A stretch of 64,000 nucleotides of DNA from Streptomyces formicae. Lineage in GTDB: Bacteria; Actinomycetota; Actinomycetes; Streptomycetales; Streptomycetaceae. The DNA lies in the NCBI RefSeq assembly GCF_002556545.1, contig NZ_CP022685.1:682001-746000 (forward strand), given 5' to 3'. Below, piece by piece: positions 45,782 to 54,721 of this stretch (positions within the stretch are counted from its first letter, which is position 1; every line of letters begins with the position of its first letter). The notes beneath the pieces were generated by a model. That model was given only the letters and a program-made list of their open reading frames with translations. It made no database searches and was not told the origin of the DNA. The position numbers were made by a program, and so were the translations under genes.

Positions 45782-46930
45782 TCAGTCCAGACCCTTGTTG
45801 CGGCGCAGCAACCACAGGAAGAAAGGGGCGCCGAGGAGCGCGGTGAGGATGCCGAGCGGGAGTTCGCTCGGGCGGTTGAGCGTGCGGGAGAGCAGGTCGA
45901 CCAGGACGAGGTATACCGCTCCGAGCAGTGCCGACAGGGGCAGCAGTCTCCGGTGGTCGGCGCCGACCGTCAGCCGCACCAGATGCGGGATCATCAGGCC
46001 GACGAAGCCGATGCTGCCCGCCACGGCGATCACCGCGCCGGTGAGCAGGGCGCTGAGCAGGAGCAGGATCGTGCGCAGCCGGTTCACGTCGGTGCCCAGG
46101 GAGGTGGCGGTCTCGTCACCGGCGAGCAGCACGTTCAGCCTGCGGCCGAAGAGGGTCAGCAGGACCGTGCAGCCGACGACGACCGAGGCGACGGCGGGCA
46201 GTTGGTGCCACTGGGCACCGGCCACGCTGCCGAGCATCCAGAACATCACCGTACGCAGTTCGGTGGGGGTGGCCTGGAGCTGTACGTAGCTGGTGGCCGA
46301 CAGGAACACGTAACCGACCGCCACCCCGGCCAGGATGAGCCGCGTGGGCGCCATCCTGCCCCGCCTGCGCCCCAGCCAGAAGACCAGCGCGCCCGCGACC
46401 ACCGAGCCGACGAAGGCGGCGGCCGACACGCCGAGGCCGAGCAGGGCCGTGCCGCCGCCCAGGGTGATGACGAGGACGGCACCGAGCGTGGCGCCGTAGG
46501 AGAACCCGAGCACGATCGGGTCGGCCAGCGGGTTGGCGACCACCGTCTGCAACACCGCACCGGACAGGGCGAGCCCCGCTCCGGCGAGGGCGGCGAGGAC
46601 GACGCGCGGTGTCCGGAACTTCCATACGATCTGGTCGAGCGCGATGTCGTCGGGCGCCCGCCCGATCCCGGTCACGTGGTGCAGGACGATCCGCCACACG
46701 TCGCCAAGCGGCACGTTGACCGCGCCGATGCTGACGGCGACCAGCATCACGGCGACGAGGACGAACGGCAGGACACCGAGGGCGAGCGCCGCGCGCCGGT
46801 GGCCCGGTGGGGTCAGAACGCTTCCGGGTGCAGCTTCTTCGCGAGCCGCTCCACGGCCCGGTCGTTGTCGGGGCTCAGGTAGATCGAGTCGGACAGGGTC
46901 ACGTACGTGTGGTTCTTCGCGGCGGGCCAC
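45782..46930 (-). CDS. ABC transporter permease (FecCD/BtuC type)
   Basis: A multi-pass permease with the family pattern: LALGVLPFVLVAVMLVAVSIGAVNV (first segment), WKFRTPRVVLAALAGAGLALSGAVLQTVVANPLADPIVLGFSYGA (conserved loop), GRRRGRMAPTRLILAGVAVG, SIGFVGLMIPHLVRLTVG and ELPLGILTALLGAPFFLWLL. The start is uncertain. The open frame begins at 46930, inside the binding-protein gene, but homology begins near VLTPPGHRR. A CTG at 46816 overlapping the binding-protein TGA, with GGAAG upstream, would be the most economical start. The substrate cannot be told from the sequence. Confidence 0.9.
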   Translation of the reverse strand: MARREEPHVRDPVRLDLPEPRQRPGRGAAREEAAPGSVLTPPGHRRAALALGVLPFVLVAVMLVAVSIGAVNVPLGDVWRIVLHHVTGIGRAPDDIALDQIVWKFRTPRVVLAALAGAGLALSGAVLQTVVANPLADPIVLGFSYGATLGAVLVITLGGGTALLGLGVSAAAFVGSVVAGALVFWLGRRRGRMAPTRLILAGVAVGYVFLSATSYVQLQATPTELRTVMFWMLGSVAGAQWHQLPAVASVVVGCTVLLTLFGRRLNVLLAGDETATSLGTDVNRLRTILLLLSALLTGAVIAVAGSIGFVGLMIPHLVRLTVGADHRRLLPLSALLGAVYLVLVDLLSRTLNRPSELPLGILTALLGAPFFLWLLRRNKGLD

Positions 46931-47862
46931 TGGGGGAACTCCTTGAGCAGTTTCTCGGCGTAGGCCGCGGGGTTCGGGTCCTGGTAGGCGATGACCACGA
47001 GCGCGTCGACGTCCGTGGCCGCCACCTTCTCCTTGCTCAGATCGGCGAACGACGTCTTCGACGCGTCGGCGAAGGCGTTGACCGCACCGGCCTTTCCGAG
47101 AATGTCGTTGTAGATTCCCTTGGCGACCACGGAGCTGAAGTCGTTGCTGCCCATCGACATGTTGGTGAACAGCATCATGACTTTCGGCTTCTTCTTGCCC
47201 TTCACCTTCGACGCGATGGCGGCGATGCGCTTGCGCGAAGCGGCGATTATCTTCTCCGCGCGATCGGACACGTGGAAAATCCGGCCCATGTCGCGCAGCA
47301 GCCGGTAACTGTCCTCGATGGTGAGCTTCGAATTCTCGTCGTGGCAGCCCTGCGGCGATATGTAGGATCGCGCGCCGACGTCCCGCAACTCGTCGCGGTT
47401 CGCGAATCCGTTCTTGGGATCGAAACCGTACGAGGTGGTGGAGAGGACGAGGTCGGGGCGCAGCCCGATCATCGACTCCCGGGGGACGCCGAAGGCGTCG
47501 TTCCGCTTGACCCCGCCGGTGGGGAGCTCCTTGATCGCCTCCACCCGGCCGGGTACCTCCGACGCCCCGTACGACTGCTGGTTCGCGACGATCTTGTCTC
47601 CGAGCCCGAGCGCGAGCAGCGTGGAGACCTCGGCCACGGAGGCGCCGTCCGTGACGACGACCCTGCTCGGCGCCTCGTTGAAGACCTGGGTGGTACCGCA
47701 GTTCTCGATCTTCACGGGGTAGCCGGAGCGGGCGGCGGCATCCGTCCGGCCGCCGAGTCCGTCGCCGTCGGATCCGGCGCCGCCCGCCTCACCACCGCAC
47801 GCGGCGGTGAGGCTCAGGGCGATGACGGCCGCGACGGCGGCACTCGGTCTCTTGACGGGCAT
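46813..47862 (-). CDS. Periplasmic-type substrate-binding lipoprotein (FepB/BtuF type)
   Basis: A 349-residue lipoprotein. The signal peptide ends in the lipobox LTAAC, giving a lipid-anchored Cys. The binding domain carries FNEAPSRVVVTDGASVAEVSTLLALGLGDKIV, LRPDLVLSTTSYG and KVMMLFTNMS, and ends LSDSIYLSPDNDRAVERLAKKLHPEAF, typical of the helical-backbone class III binding proteins for siderophores, haem or cobalamin. ATG 47862 is preceded by GAGGAG at 5 nt. It is the first gene of the importer operon. No siderophore synthesis gene lies nearby. Confidence 0.9.
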   Translation of the reverse strand: MPVKRPSAAVAAVIALSLTAACGGEAGGAGSDGDGLGGRTDAAARSGYPVKIENCGTTQVFNEAPSRVVVTDGASVAEVSTLLALGLGDKIVANQQSYGASEVPGRVEAIKELPTGGVKRNDAFGVPRESMIGLRPDLVLSTTSYGFDPKNGFANRDELRDVGARSYISPQGCHDENSKLTIEDSYRLLRDMGRIFHVSDRAEKIIAASRKRIAAIASKVKGKKKPKVMMLFTNMSMGSNDFSSVVAKGIYNDILGKAGAVNAFADASKTSFADLSKEKVAATDVDALVVIAYQDPNPAAYAEKLLKEFPQWPAAKNHTYVTLSDSIYLSPDNDRAVERLAKKLHPEAF

Positions 47863-47967
47863 ACGCGCTCCTCGACACACGGGCGACGGGGGATCTTCGG
47901 TCACCCCGAAGCAGTAGTCGGACCGAGCCGCGGAAAGGTTCCCGATGCGTACCGAGGAAAGAAGAAA

Positions 47968-48023
47968 CCTGTCGGCTGCTCCCCGCACCGGGACGGGATG
48001 TGGCGATCAACGCAGCCGACAGG
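47968..48023 (-). promoter_or_regulatory. Large stem-loop in the importer leader region
   Basis: A perfect 12-bp inverted repeat (CCTGTCGGCTGC / GCAGCCGACAGG) separated by 32 nt lies 106-161 nt upstream of the binding-protein start. It could be a structured leader or an operator. I looked for cobalamin-riboswitch landmarks and did not find them. Confidence 0.4.
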
Positions 48024-48211
48024 AGTGCGGAGCGCGCTCGGGAAGGCGAATTCCATCGCGCTCCGCAGCGAAGATGCTGGCACAGAAAGGGCGGCTTCAG
48101 AGGGCACGCACGGCCACGTCCACCCGTGAGGATTCTCCTTTCCCGTCATGGGAACCGAAGGGCTCGTTTCGCCGACTAACTCGTGGGCGGCCTTCCGGCG
48201 GGGTGACCGGA

Positions 48212-48751
48212 TCAGCCGGGAGTTCCGGGCCGCACGACCTCCGCCCGTACCCGCACCGTGCCGCTGTGCTCGAAGTGCAGGTCGAACGGAATCCGGTCGC
48301 CCATACGCCAGTCGCGGTCGCTCGGCACGGTCACGTCGCTGGACATGGGCGTCATGTCCAGCGTGCCGTGGGCGGGCACCCGGAGCCGGTCCGCGGCGGC
48401 GCGGTAGGCCGCGCCGTCCGGAGTCATGCGGTGTCGGCTCAAGGCGATCCCGCTGAGTATCGAGGGCGAGGTCACCCTGGTCAACTCGTCCGCCGATCCA
48501 CCCCTGTTGGTGATGCGGAAGAAGGCCGCCGTGTTGGGGGTGCCGCCCGTCGGCTGGAACACCCGGGCCCGGGTGACGCTCACGTCGGGCGGTGTGCCCG
48601 CGTTCCCGAGGGCGGTCCACGCGGTCAGCCCGCCCAGCGCCACCAGGGACGCCACCAGGGACGCCACCACGGGGGCGACGGCAGCGAGCACGGACTGCTT
48701 GAGTCGCCGCGCCGACCGGGAGGGTCCGGCGTTCGGTCCGGATGTCGTCAC
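48212..48751 (-). CDS. PCuAC-type copper chaperone
   Basis: A 179-residue protein with an N-terminal membrane anchor or signal (SVLAAVAPVVASLVASLVALGGLTAW) and a PCuAC (DUF461) domain: TPNTAAFFRITNRGG, then SRHRM and MTPMSSDVTV, supplying His and Met copper ligands in the family order. These proteins deliver Cu(I) outside the membrane, for example to cytochrome oxidase. The GTG start at 48751 overlaps the CopA stop (GTGA), so it is translationally coupled. It is the last gene of the copper operon. Confidence 0.82.
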   Translation of the reverse strand: MTTSGPNAGPSRSARRLKQSVLAAVAPVVASLVASLVALGGLTAWTALGNAGTPPDVSVTRARVFQPTGGTPNTAAFFRITNRGGSADELTRVTSPSILSGIALSRHRMTPDGAAYRAAADRLRVPAHGTLDMTPMSSDVTVPSDRDWRMGDRIPFDLHFEHSGTVRVRAEVVRPGTPG

Positions 48752-51027
48752 CAGTTACTCCTCGCCCGTCGCCGGGATTCGTGCGTACGGACGGGGGCGG
48801 GCTGCCAGGTGCGCAGGCGAAGGCTGTTGACCACGACCAGAACCGAGCTGAGCGACATGGCCGCGGCGGCGAGCATCGGATTGAGCAGGCCGACCATGGC
48901 CAGCGGCACGGTCACGACGTTGTAGCCGAACGCCCACACCAAGTTGGTGCGGATGGTGGCGAGGGTGGTGCGGGACAGGAGTACGGCGTCGGCCAGTGCC
49001 TCGATGTCGCCGCGCACCAGCGTCACGTCGGCGGCGCCGATCGCCACGTCCGTGCCCGAGCCCATGGCGATCCCGAGGTCGGCCGAGGCGAGGGCCGCCG
49101 CGTCGTTGACGCCGTCGCCGACGACCGCGACCCGGCGCCCCTCGGCCCTGAGCGCGGCGACCAGCGCGGCCTTGTCCTCGGGCGAACAGGCGGCGTGCAC
49201 CGCGTCGATGGCAAGGCGCGAGGCGACGGCACGAGCCGGGGCCTCCCGGTCGCCGGTGGCCAGGATCGGACGTATGCCTAGGCGCCGCAGCCGGTCCACG
49301 GCCCGGTAACTGCCCGGCCGGAGCACGTCCCCCACCGCGATCAGCGCGACGACCGTCCTGTCGACGCTGACCTGCACGGCGGTGTGCGCGGCTTCCTCGG
49401 CGGCCCGCAACGCCTCACCGAGCGCTTCGGGAAGACCGTCGGTGACGGCGGACACCTCGACGAGCTCGTCCCCGACCCGGCCGCGTACCCCGAACCCGGG
49501 CAGAGCCACGAACTCGCCTACAGGAGGCAGGACTTCATCGGCGAGCAGGCGAACGGAGTGCGCGGTGATCGCCCGGCCCAGCGGATGCTCGGAGCCGTCC
49601 TCGACCGCCGCCGCCAGCCGCAGCACCTCCCTCTCGGCAAGACCGTCCGGCACGACGGTCACCCGGGCCACGCTCATGTGCCCCGAGGTCAACGTGCCCG
49701 TCTTGTCCAGCACCACGGTGTCGATGTGCCGCAGTCCCTCCAACGCCTGCGGCCCGGTCACCAATACGCCGAGCTGGGCGCCCCTCCCGGTCGCGGCCAT
49801 CAACGCCGTCGGCGTGGCTAGCCCCAGCGCACACGGGCAGGCCACCACCAGCACGGCCACGCACACGGTGATCGCGGCCTGCGCCTCGGCACCTGCACCG
49901 AGCCAGAAGCCCAGCGCCGTCACCGCGAGCGCGAGGATCACCGGCACGAACACCCCGGCAACCGCGTCCGCGAGCCGCTGCGCACGCGCCTTGCCCGCCT
50001 GCGCCTCGGTCACAAGGCGGGCGATACGGGCCAGTTGCGTGTCCGCGCCGACCGCCGCGGCCCGTACCACCAGCAGGCCACCGGCATTGACCGCGCCCAC
50101 GACGACCGTGTCCCCGGGGCCCGCCTCCACCGGCTCGCTCTCACCGGTCACCAGCGCCTGGTCGACGGCCGAGTTGCCCTCCACCACGACGCCGTCGGTC
50201 GCGACGCGCTCACCAGGACGTACGAGGAAGGTGTCTCCGACGGCGAGTTGCTCGATGGGGACCAGCCGCTCGACGCGGCCTTGGCGGATCGCGACGTCCT
50301 TCACCCCGAGCCGGGCGAGCGACCGCAGCGCGGCCCCCGTCCCCCGCCGCGCCCGCGCCTCCAGGAACCTGCCGACCAGCACGAACAGCGGCACGCCGAC
50401 CGCCGCCTCCAGATACAGATGCGCGACCCCGTCCGCGGCGGACGGCACCAGCGTGAACGGCATCCGCATCCCCGCCCGGCCCGCGCCGCCGAAGAACAGC
50501 GCGTACGCCGACCAGGAGAACGACGCCACCACGACGAGCGACACCAGCGAGTCCATCGTCGCCGCACCGTGCCGTATCCCGCGCAACGCCCGCTGGTGGA
50601 ACGGCCAGGCGCCCCACACCGCGACCGGCGCGGCCAGCATGAAGCACAGCCACTGCCAGTTGCGGAACTGCAGCGCGGGAACCATCGACAGCACGAGCAC
50701 CGGCAGCGACAACAGCGCCACCACGACGAGCCGCTGCCGCTCGGCGCGGTCCGCCGCCGACTCCTCGTCACCCTCGGTGCTCGCCTCCCGCTCCGGCCGC
50801 GGAAGCCGGGCCGTGTACCCCGCCTGTTCCACGGCGGCCACAAGTGCCAGGGGGCTGACATCAGAGGGGTGGCTCACCCGGGCGTTGCCCGTGGCGAGGT
50901 TAACGTTCGCCGCGACCCCGTCCAGCTTCGCGAGCTTCTTCTCCACCCTCCGCACGCAGGCGGCACAGGTCATACCGCCGACCTCGATGTCGGTGACGGT
51001 CAGGGACGGCACGGCTCCGGTCGTCAT
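48748..51027 (-). CDS. copA: Copper-transporting P1B-type ATPase
   Basis: A 759-residue P1B ATPase. The N-terminal heavy-metal-associated domain has GGMTCAACV (residues 17-25). Transmembrane helices follow, then the actuator TGES (VTGESEPV), the metal-binding CPC in VACPCALGLATPTAL (about residue 397), the phosphorylation site DKTGTLTSG (about 441), the ATP-binding SEHPLGRA and the hinge GDGVNDAAALASADLGIAMG. CPC plus the CxxC HMA indicates Cu(I) export. The ATG shares its A with the stop of the upstream His/Met-rich gene, and the stop overlaps the PCuAC start: a tightly coupled three-gene operon. Confidence 0.94.
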   Translation of the reverse strand: MTTGAVPSLTVTDIEVGGMTCAACVRRVEKKLAKLDGVAANVNLATGNARVSHPSDVSPLALVAAVEQAGYTARLPRPEREASTEGDEESAADRAERQRLVVVALLSLPVLVLSMVPALQFRNWQWLCFMLAAPVAVWGAWPFHQRALRGIRHGAATMDSLVSLVVVASFSWSAYALFFGGAGRAGMRMPFTLVPSAADGVAHLYLEAAVGVPLFVLVGRFLEARARRGTGAALRSLARLGVKDVAIRQGRVERLVPIEQLAVGDTFLVRPGERVATDGVVVEGNSAVDQALVTGESEPVEAGPGDTVVVGAVNAGGLLVVRAAAVGADTQLARIARLVTEAQAGKARAQRLADAVAGVFVPVILALAVTALGFWLGAGAEAQAAITVCVAVLVVACPCALGLATPTALMAATGRGAQLGVLVTGPQALEGLRHIDTVVLDKTGTLTSGHMSVARVTVVPDGLAEREVLRLAAAVEDGSEHPLGRAITAHSVRLLADEVLPPVGEFVALPGFGVRGRVGDELVEVSAVTDGLPEALGEALRAAEEAAHTAVQVSVDRTVVALIAVGDVLRPGSYRAVDRLRRLGIRPILATGDREAPARAVASRLAIDAVHAACSPEDKAALVAALRAEGRRVAVVGDGVNDAAALASADLGIAMGSGTDVAIGAADVTLVRGDIEALADAVLLSRTTLATIRTNLVWAFGYNVVTVPLAMVGLLNPMLAAAAMSLSSVLVVVNSLRLRTWQPAPVRTHESRRRARSNW

Positions 51028-51326
51028 CAGCCACCGCTCCCGTGTCCCATGTGCATGCCGTCCATGCCACCCGTGTTGCCGCCGTGCGACCCACCGTCGT
51101 GGCCACCGGCCCCGTCACCGCTGCTTGTTCCGTGCATGCCCGGGGCGACGGGGCCCGCCGCGTCACCGACGGCATAGGAGAGGCCGAACAGCACGGCGAG
51201 CAGCAGAACGAACCCGAAGAACGCGGGTGGCGGAACCCAACGCGGCTTCCGGCGTTCGAAGGGCGACGCGGAGGCTCGTCCGCCTCCGGAGGCTTCATCC
51301 ACTGCATCTCCCGCTCGTGCCGCCAC
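51027..51326 (-). CDS. Small membrane protein with His/Met-rich tail
   Basis: A 99-residue protein with one transmembrane helix (FFGFVLLLAVLFGLSYAVG) and a C-terminal tail rich in Gly, His and Met (GMDGMHMGHGSGG), a likely external or cytoplasmic copper-binding tail. Its TGA overlaps the CopA ATG by one base. I do not know a name for it. By position and composition it probably passes copper to, or buffers it for, CopA or PCuAC. Confidence 0.7.
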   Translation of the reverse strand: MAARAGDAVDEASGGGRASASPFERRKPRWVPPPAFFGFVLLLAVLFGLSYAVGDAAGPVAPGMHGTSSGDGAGGHDGGSHGGNTGGMDGMHMGHGSGG

Positions 51327-51442
51327 CGCTCCCCGGTGTCCCGGAAGGACCCACGGTGTCCTGCCAGTAGTCGGACCCGTACGCCAAGACGTTCCCGACT
51401 CGCCGCGTTACGCACGTCACACACCGGCGCCGACCGACGGAA

Positions 51443-51490
51443 ACAGGTCAGGGCCCTGATCCAATTCACTGGATCAGGCCCCTGACCTGT
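51443..51490. terminator. 21-bp stem-loop between copper operon and GrpB region
   Basis: ACAGGTCAGGGCCCTGATCCA at 51443-51463 pairs with 51470-51490 with one mismatch and a 6-nt loop. There is no U-tract, as is common in actinobacteria. It lies upstream of the copper operon and downstream of nothing obvious, so its role (bidirectional terminator, or a mobile-element end) is open. Confidence 0.55.
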
Positions 51491-51759
51491 TTGCGTAGAC
51501 CCTTGCCAAGGCCAACACCGGATCGAACACGTGGAAGGCCGGCGTCGACGGCTCATCCTTCGCCACAGCGGCGCGGAACAAGGTCATATCCGTAGGAGAC
51601 ACGATCGCGCTCCGCTGGGGCGCCTGACCTTCCGACGGCGACCCGCCTACCGGCTGGACGCTGACCGTCACCCGTCTGTAGCCCTCCGCCGATCCCAGAC
51701 AGAGGGCTACAGGTCACGATGCTCCCAGCGCTCCGACACACGACGACGACACTGCCGAC

Positions 51760-52293
51760 ATGACTGACAAGATCGTGATCAGTGACTACGACCCCCAATG
51801 GCCCGAGCGGTTCGAGGATCTGCGGCAGCGACCGGCACCCTGTGTCGCGCATCTGGCTGTGTCCATCGAGCACGTCGGCAGTACGGCCGTGCCCGGGTGT
51901 GCCGCCAAGCCGATCATCGACCTCGACATCGTGGTGTCCGAGGAGGCCGTGATGCCCGAGTTGATCTCCCTGCTCGCCGGGCAGGGATACCAGTACGAAG
52001 GCGATCTGGGAATCGACGGGCGGGCGGCCTTCCAGGCCCCTCCTGCGACTCCCGGTCATCATCTGTACGGCGTAGTGGCGGGCTCAAAGCCCCACCTTGA
52101 TCACGTCCTACTCCGTGATTGCCTGCGTCAGCGGCCCGATGAAGTCCGGTGCTACAGCGCCTTGAAGGTGGCCCTGGCACAGAGGTGCCCCGCTGGCAGG
52201 GAGGGCAGGGCGGCCTACTCTGCGGCGAAGAGCACTCTGGTGGAGGAACTGGTCGCGAAGTCCTACGCCGCTCAGGCCGCCGATGCATCGTGA
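51760..52293 (+). CDS. GrpB/UPF0157-family protein (nucleotidyltransferase fold)
   Basis: A 177-residue member of the GrpB family. YDPQWPERFEDLRQR at the N-terminus, then SIEHVGSTAVPGCAAKPIIDLDIVV, which has the family's G-S-T and D-x-D nucleotidyltransferase-like core. The mid-section HHLYGVVAGSKPHLDHVLLRDCLRQRPDEVRCYSALK and the C-terminal helix AKSTLVEEL are typical. The substrate is unknown; some family members act in CoA or nucleotide salvage or as antitoxin-like proteins. No strong ribosome binding site precedes ATG 51760. No operon partner. Confidence 0.85.
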   Translation: MTDKIVISDYDPQWPERFEDLRQRPAPCVAHLAVSIEHVGSTAVPGCAAKPIIDLDIVVSEEAVMPELISLLAGQGYQYEGDLGIDGRAAFQAPPATPGHHLYGVVAGSKPHLDHVLLRDCLRQRPDEVRCYSALKVALAQRCPAGREGRAAYSAAKSTLVEELVAKSYAAQAADAS

Positions 52294-52534
52294 GACGAAT
52301 CCACCGGTCGAGCAGGTGCCGCTCTGTGGACACTGGCGCGTATCCCACGAGGTCGCAGGCCGTTGCGCCGGGGCAGGGGCGAGCAGTCAGCAGGGCTCCG
52401 ACCTTGTGCTCGTGCGCTGCTCTGCGGGGATCGAACCGCTGTCCTCCGGGCAAGGCCCTCGGTTGCTGGGCCAGGACTCGGGGCGGACAAGGCACGTGAC
52501 GCTCGACGGCACGACGTGACGTCGGCCCCTCTGA
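52294..52534. other. Intergenic region, no gene seen
   Basis: A 241-bp gap between the GrpB-like gene and the stop of the SGNH hydrolase, with converging transcription. A GGATCGAACC string near 52431 recalls an antisense tRNA T-arm, but the T-stem does not pair and no cloverleaf can be built. Confidence 0.4.
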
Positions 52535-53986
52535 TCAGTCGAGTTTCGCCTTGGCTTCGGGGACGATCGGCGCGACATCCGGGTAGGGGCGGGGGTAGCG
52601 GGCACCGATTCCGAACCGCGAGGCCATGGCGTCGGCGAAGGCGGCGGCGATGCGGAGTTCACCGTTGGGGTTGGGGTGGGTGCCATCCCATGTGTGATCG
52701 CCGGCGAGGAACTCTGCCGCCGTCTCGGCGACGGTCACGGGTGAGGTGGTGCTGTCGAGGTCCTTGGCCACCGCGCGGATCCGTTCGTTGGTGGCGTCGA
52801 CCCGGGCCCCGAACTCCGGTTCGTCGACTGCTTTCTGGCACTGCAGGACGGTGCCGAGCACGATGCTGAGGCCCGTGCTGCCGTTACGGGCGCGGGCGAT
52901 GAACTCCCGCAGGTTCTCCTCGAACTGCGGAGGCTCGACTCCGTACCAGAAGAGGTCGTTGATCCCGAGCAGCACGAGCAGGTGGTCAGGCTGGTGCGCA
53001 CTGACCTTGGCCTCGATCTCTTCCTTCTCGGTGACATAGGGACGACCCCACTGCGCGTCGTGGTCCGGGTCGAACTCCGGGTCGGCGTAGGTGCTGTCGT
53101 CGTCTCCGGTCTCCTCGGTGCGGATGTTGTCGAGGGTGTTCTTCGGGCCGACCAGGTCGACACTGACGTCGTGCTCGCGCAGGTGTTTCCAGAACCGGTA
53201 GCGCCAGGTCCAGTCGCCGCTGCTGCCATGGCTGATCGAATCGCCGACGATCATGATGTTGATCATGTCGGGAGTCCTGGTGGGGTTGGCGATGGACACT
53301 GATGCCTCCTTGGCCGTGTGGCGGGACGCGGAACGGGACCAGCCCGTCCCAGGGGTGTAGCGGCGCAGGATCCGGGCGGGCACGCCGCCGATGAGGCAGT
53401 GGTCGGGGAAGTCGCCCCGGACGACGGATCCGGCGGCCACGGCGACATTGCGGCCCAGTTGCGCACCGGGGAGCACGACGGCCGCGGCGCCAATCCAGCA
53501 GCCGTCGCCGATCCGCACCGGACGGTTGTGCGGTGGCTGGCAGCCGATGGCGTGGTCGGGATCGGTGTAGGTGTGGTTCTGGTCGGTGATGTACGCGTGG
53601 GGGGCGATGAATACCTGATCGCCGATGGTCACGGACTCGTGGGCGACGATGTGGCTTCCACGGCCGACGAGGCAGCCCTTACCGATCCTCAGTACCGGAT
53701 CCGGGCCGAGGTCCGTGTTCGGCAGCATGCCCGCGGTGAGCGTCACCTGGCATCCGATCAAGGTGCCGTCGCCGATCTCCATCCACGGTTCTCCATAGAG
53801 GGAGCCCACCGGGAAACCGATGGACACCCCCTCACCCAGATGCCCGAAACGACGGTCCCCCGGGTCTTCGGACGTGATGCGCCCGTGCTGTTCGATCCAC
53901 GACCAGGCGCCTCGGGCCACCGCGGCGCTGAGCCTTCGGGCCCGCAGCGCGACACGACCCCTCAGTGGATCAGTCGTACGAGGCAT
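52535..53986 (-). CDS. Hexapeptide acyltransferase-SGNH hydrolase fusion
   Basis: A 483-residue two-domain protein. Residues 45-225 form a left-handed beta-helix of WcaF/maltose-acetyltransferase type, with hexapeptide repeats such as IGDGTLIGCQVTLTAG, IGKGCLVGRGSHIVA, then APHAYITDQNHTY with the catalytic His, and CWIGAAAVVLPGAQLGRNVAVAAGS. Residues 240-483 are an SGNH/GDSL esterase: IMIVGDSISHGSSG (Ser), LLGINDLFW (Asn) and TWDGTHPNPNGEL (Asp, His). An internal GTG at 53299, in frame and preceded by AAGGAGG at 5 nt, could start the esterase alone. The fusion therefore looks like two formerly separate coupled genes. The substrate is unknown; opposing O-acyl transfer and hydrolysis is possible. 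Confidence 0.82.
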   Translation of the reverse strand: MPRTTDPLRGRVALRARRLSAAVARGAWSWIEQHGRITSEDPGDRRFGHLGEGVSIGFPVGSLYGEPWMEIGDGTLIGCQVTLTAGMLPNTDLGPDPVLRIGKGCLVGRGSHIVAHESVTIGDQVFIAPHAYITDQNHTYTDPDHAIGCQPPHNRPVRIGDGCWIGAAAVVLPGAQLGRNVAVAAGSVVRGDFPDHCLIGGVPARILRRYTPGTGWSRSASRHTAKEASVSIANPTRTPDMINIMIVGDSISHGSSGDWTWRYRFWKHLREHDVSVDLVGPKNTLDNIRTEETGDDDSTYADPEFDPDHDAQWGRPYVTEKEEIEAKVSAHQPDHLLVLLGINDLFWYGVEPPQFEENLREFIARARNGSTGLSIVLGTVLQCQKAVDEPEFGARVDATNERIRAVAKDLDSTTSPVTVAETAAEFLAGDHTWDGTHPNPNGELRIAAAFADAMASRFGIGARYPRPYPDVAPIVPEAKAKLD

Positions 53987-54721
53987 AGGGCCACGCTACA
54001 AAGATCGTCGGCGCCCCACCCTCGGGCGGCGCCGATCGGGTGACCTCCCCGAGCCGGGCTCAGGCACCTGCTCGGGGTCGTCGTCGAGCATCGAGAATCA
54101 GTCGCTGACGGGCGCGGGGAGCTGGTAGGCGTCGAGGTCGACGGGGCCCGGGAGACGGTGCGCGGGGCGGGCGGGCGAGTTCGCCGATACGGGCATGTGG
54201 GGCTGCGAGGTCGGGGCAGGGACCTTCTTGAAGGAGATGCCCGGCGGCACCTCGACGGGACGGGTCCTGCCCGGTTCGGCCAAGGGCCTGTCTTGGCCCG
54301 GACAGGCCGATGCCGAGCGCGGGAGGGGTGCGGGACTGGTCAGCGGCATTCCGTTGGCCTCGAAGCAGTTGCCGCCGGTCCGACGTGCGTTGAGGACCAG
54401 GGCGCTTCATCCGGATCATGGTTCGGGCGGACTCGAACCTGCTGCCCGCACATATATGGGCGAGATGGACGAAGCCGAGGCGAGCGGTCAGGTGTGGAGG
54501 GACGAGGTCCGAGCGCGTCCGACAGCTGAGCAGGATCGGGATGCCCTGGCCCGGCTTGTCGAGGTGGACGCAGACTCCTTCGAGGTTGAGCTGTACGAGC
54601 ACGCTGCAGATCCCCAGGTGCTTTCGATTGATCGCACCCAGAGGTCTCATGCTGGGCAATACGCCAGGCATGTGAGGAGACTTCGAGACAGCCAGCAGCG
54701 CCAAGGAAGTTGAGCAGTAGC
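53987..54721. other. No gene recognised
   Basis: A 735-bp stretch before the IS5 element. Long open frames exist on both strands (for example 54195-54713 plus, 54060-55082 minus), but they overlap each other and lack motifs. It may be the remains of a gene whose 3' part was lost to the insertion. A GACTCGAACC string near 54430 is not part of a tRNA. Confidence 0.4.

Noticed and set aside
47863..48150. Cobalamin riboswitch upstream of the binding-protein gene
   Set aside because: The conserved B12-box and core helices are not recognisable; only a simple inverted repeat is present.
49382..51370. Very long plus-strand frame antisense to copA
   Set aside because: Its composition is the Ser/Thr/Ala/Arg-rich shadow typical of the opposite strand of a high-G+C gene; copA on the minus strand has all P-type ATPase motifs.
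54418..54500. Possible tRNA gene (GACTCGAACC near 54428 and similar GGATCGAACC near 52431)
   Set aside because: The T-loop string is present but the five-base T-stem does not pair in either case, and no anticodon or acceptor stem can be built.
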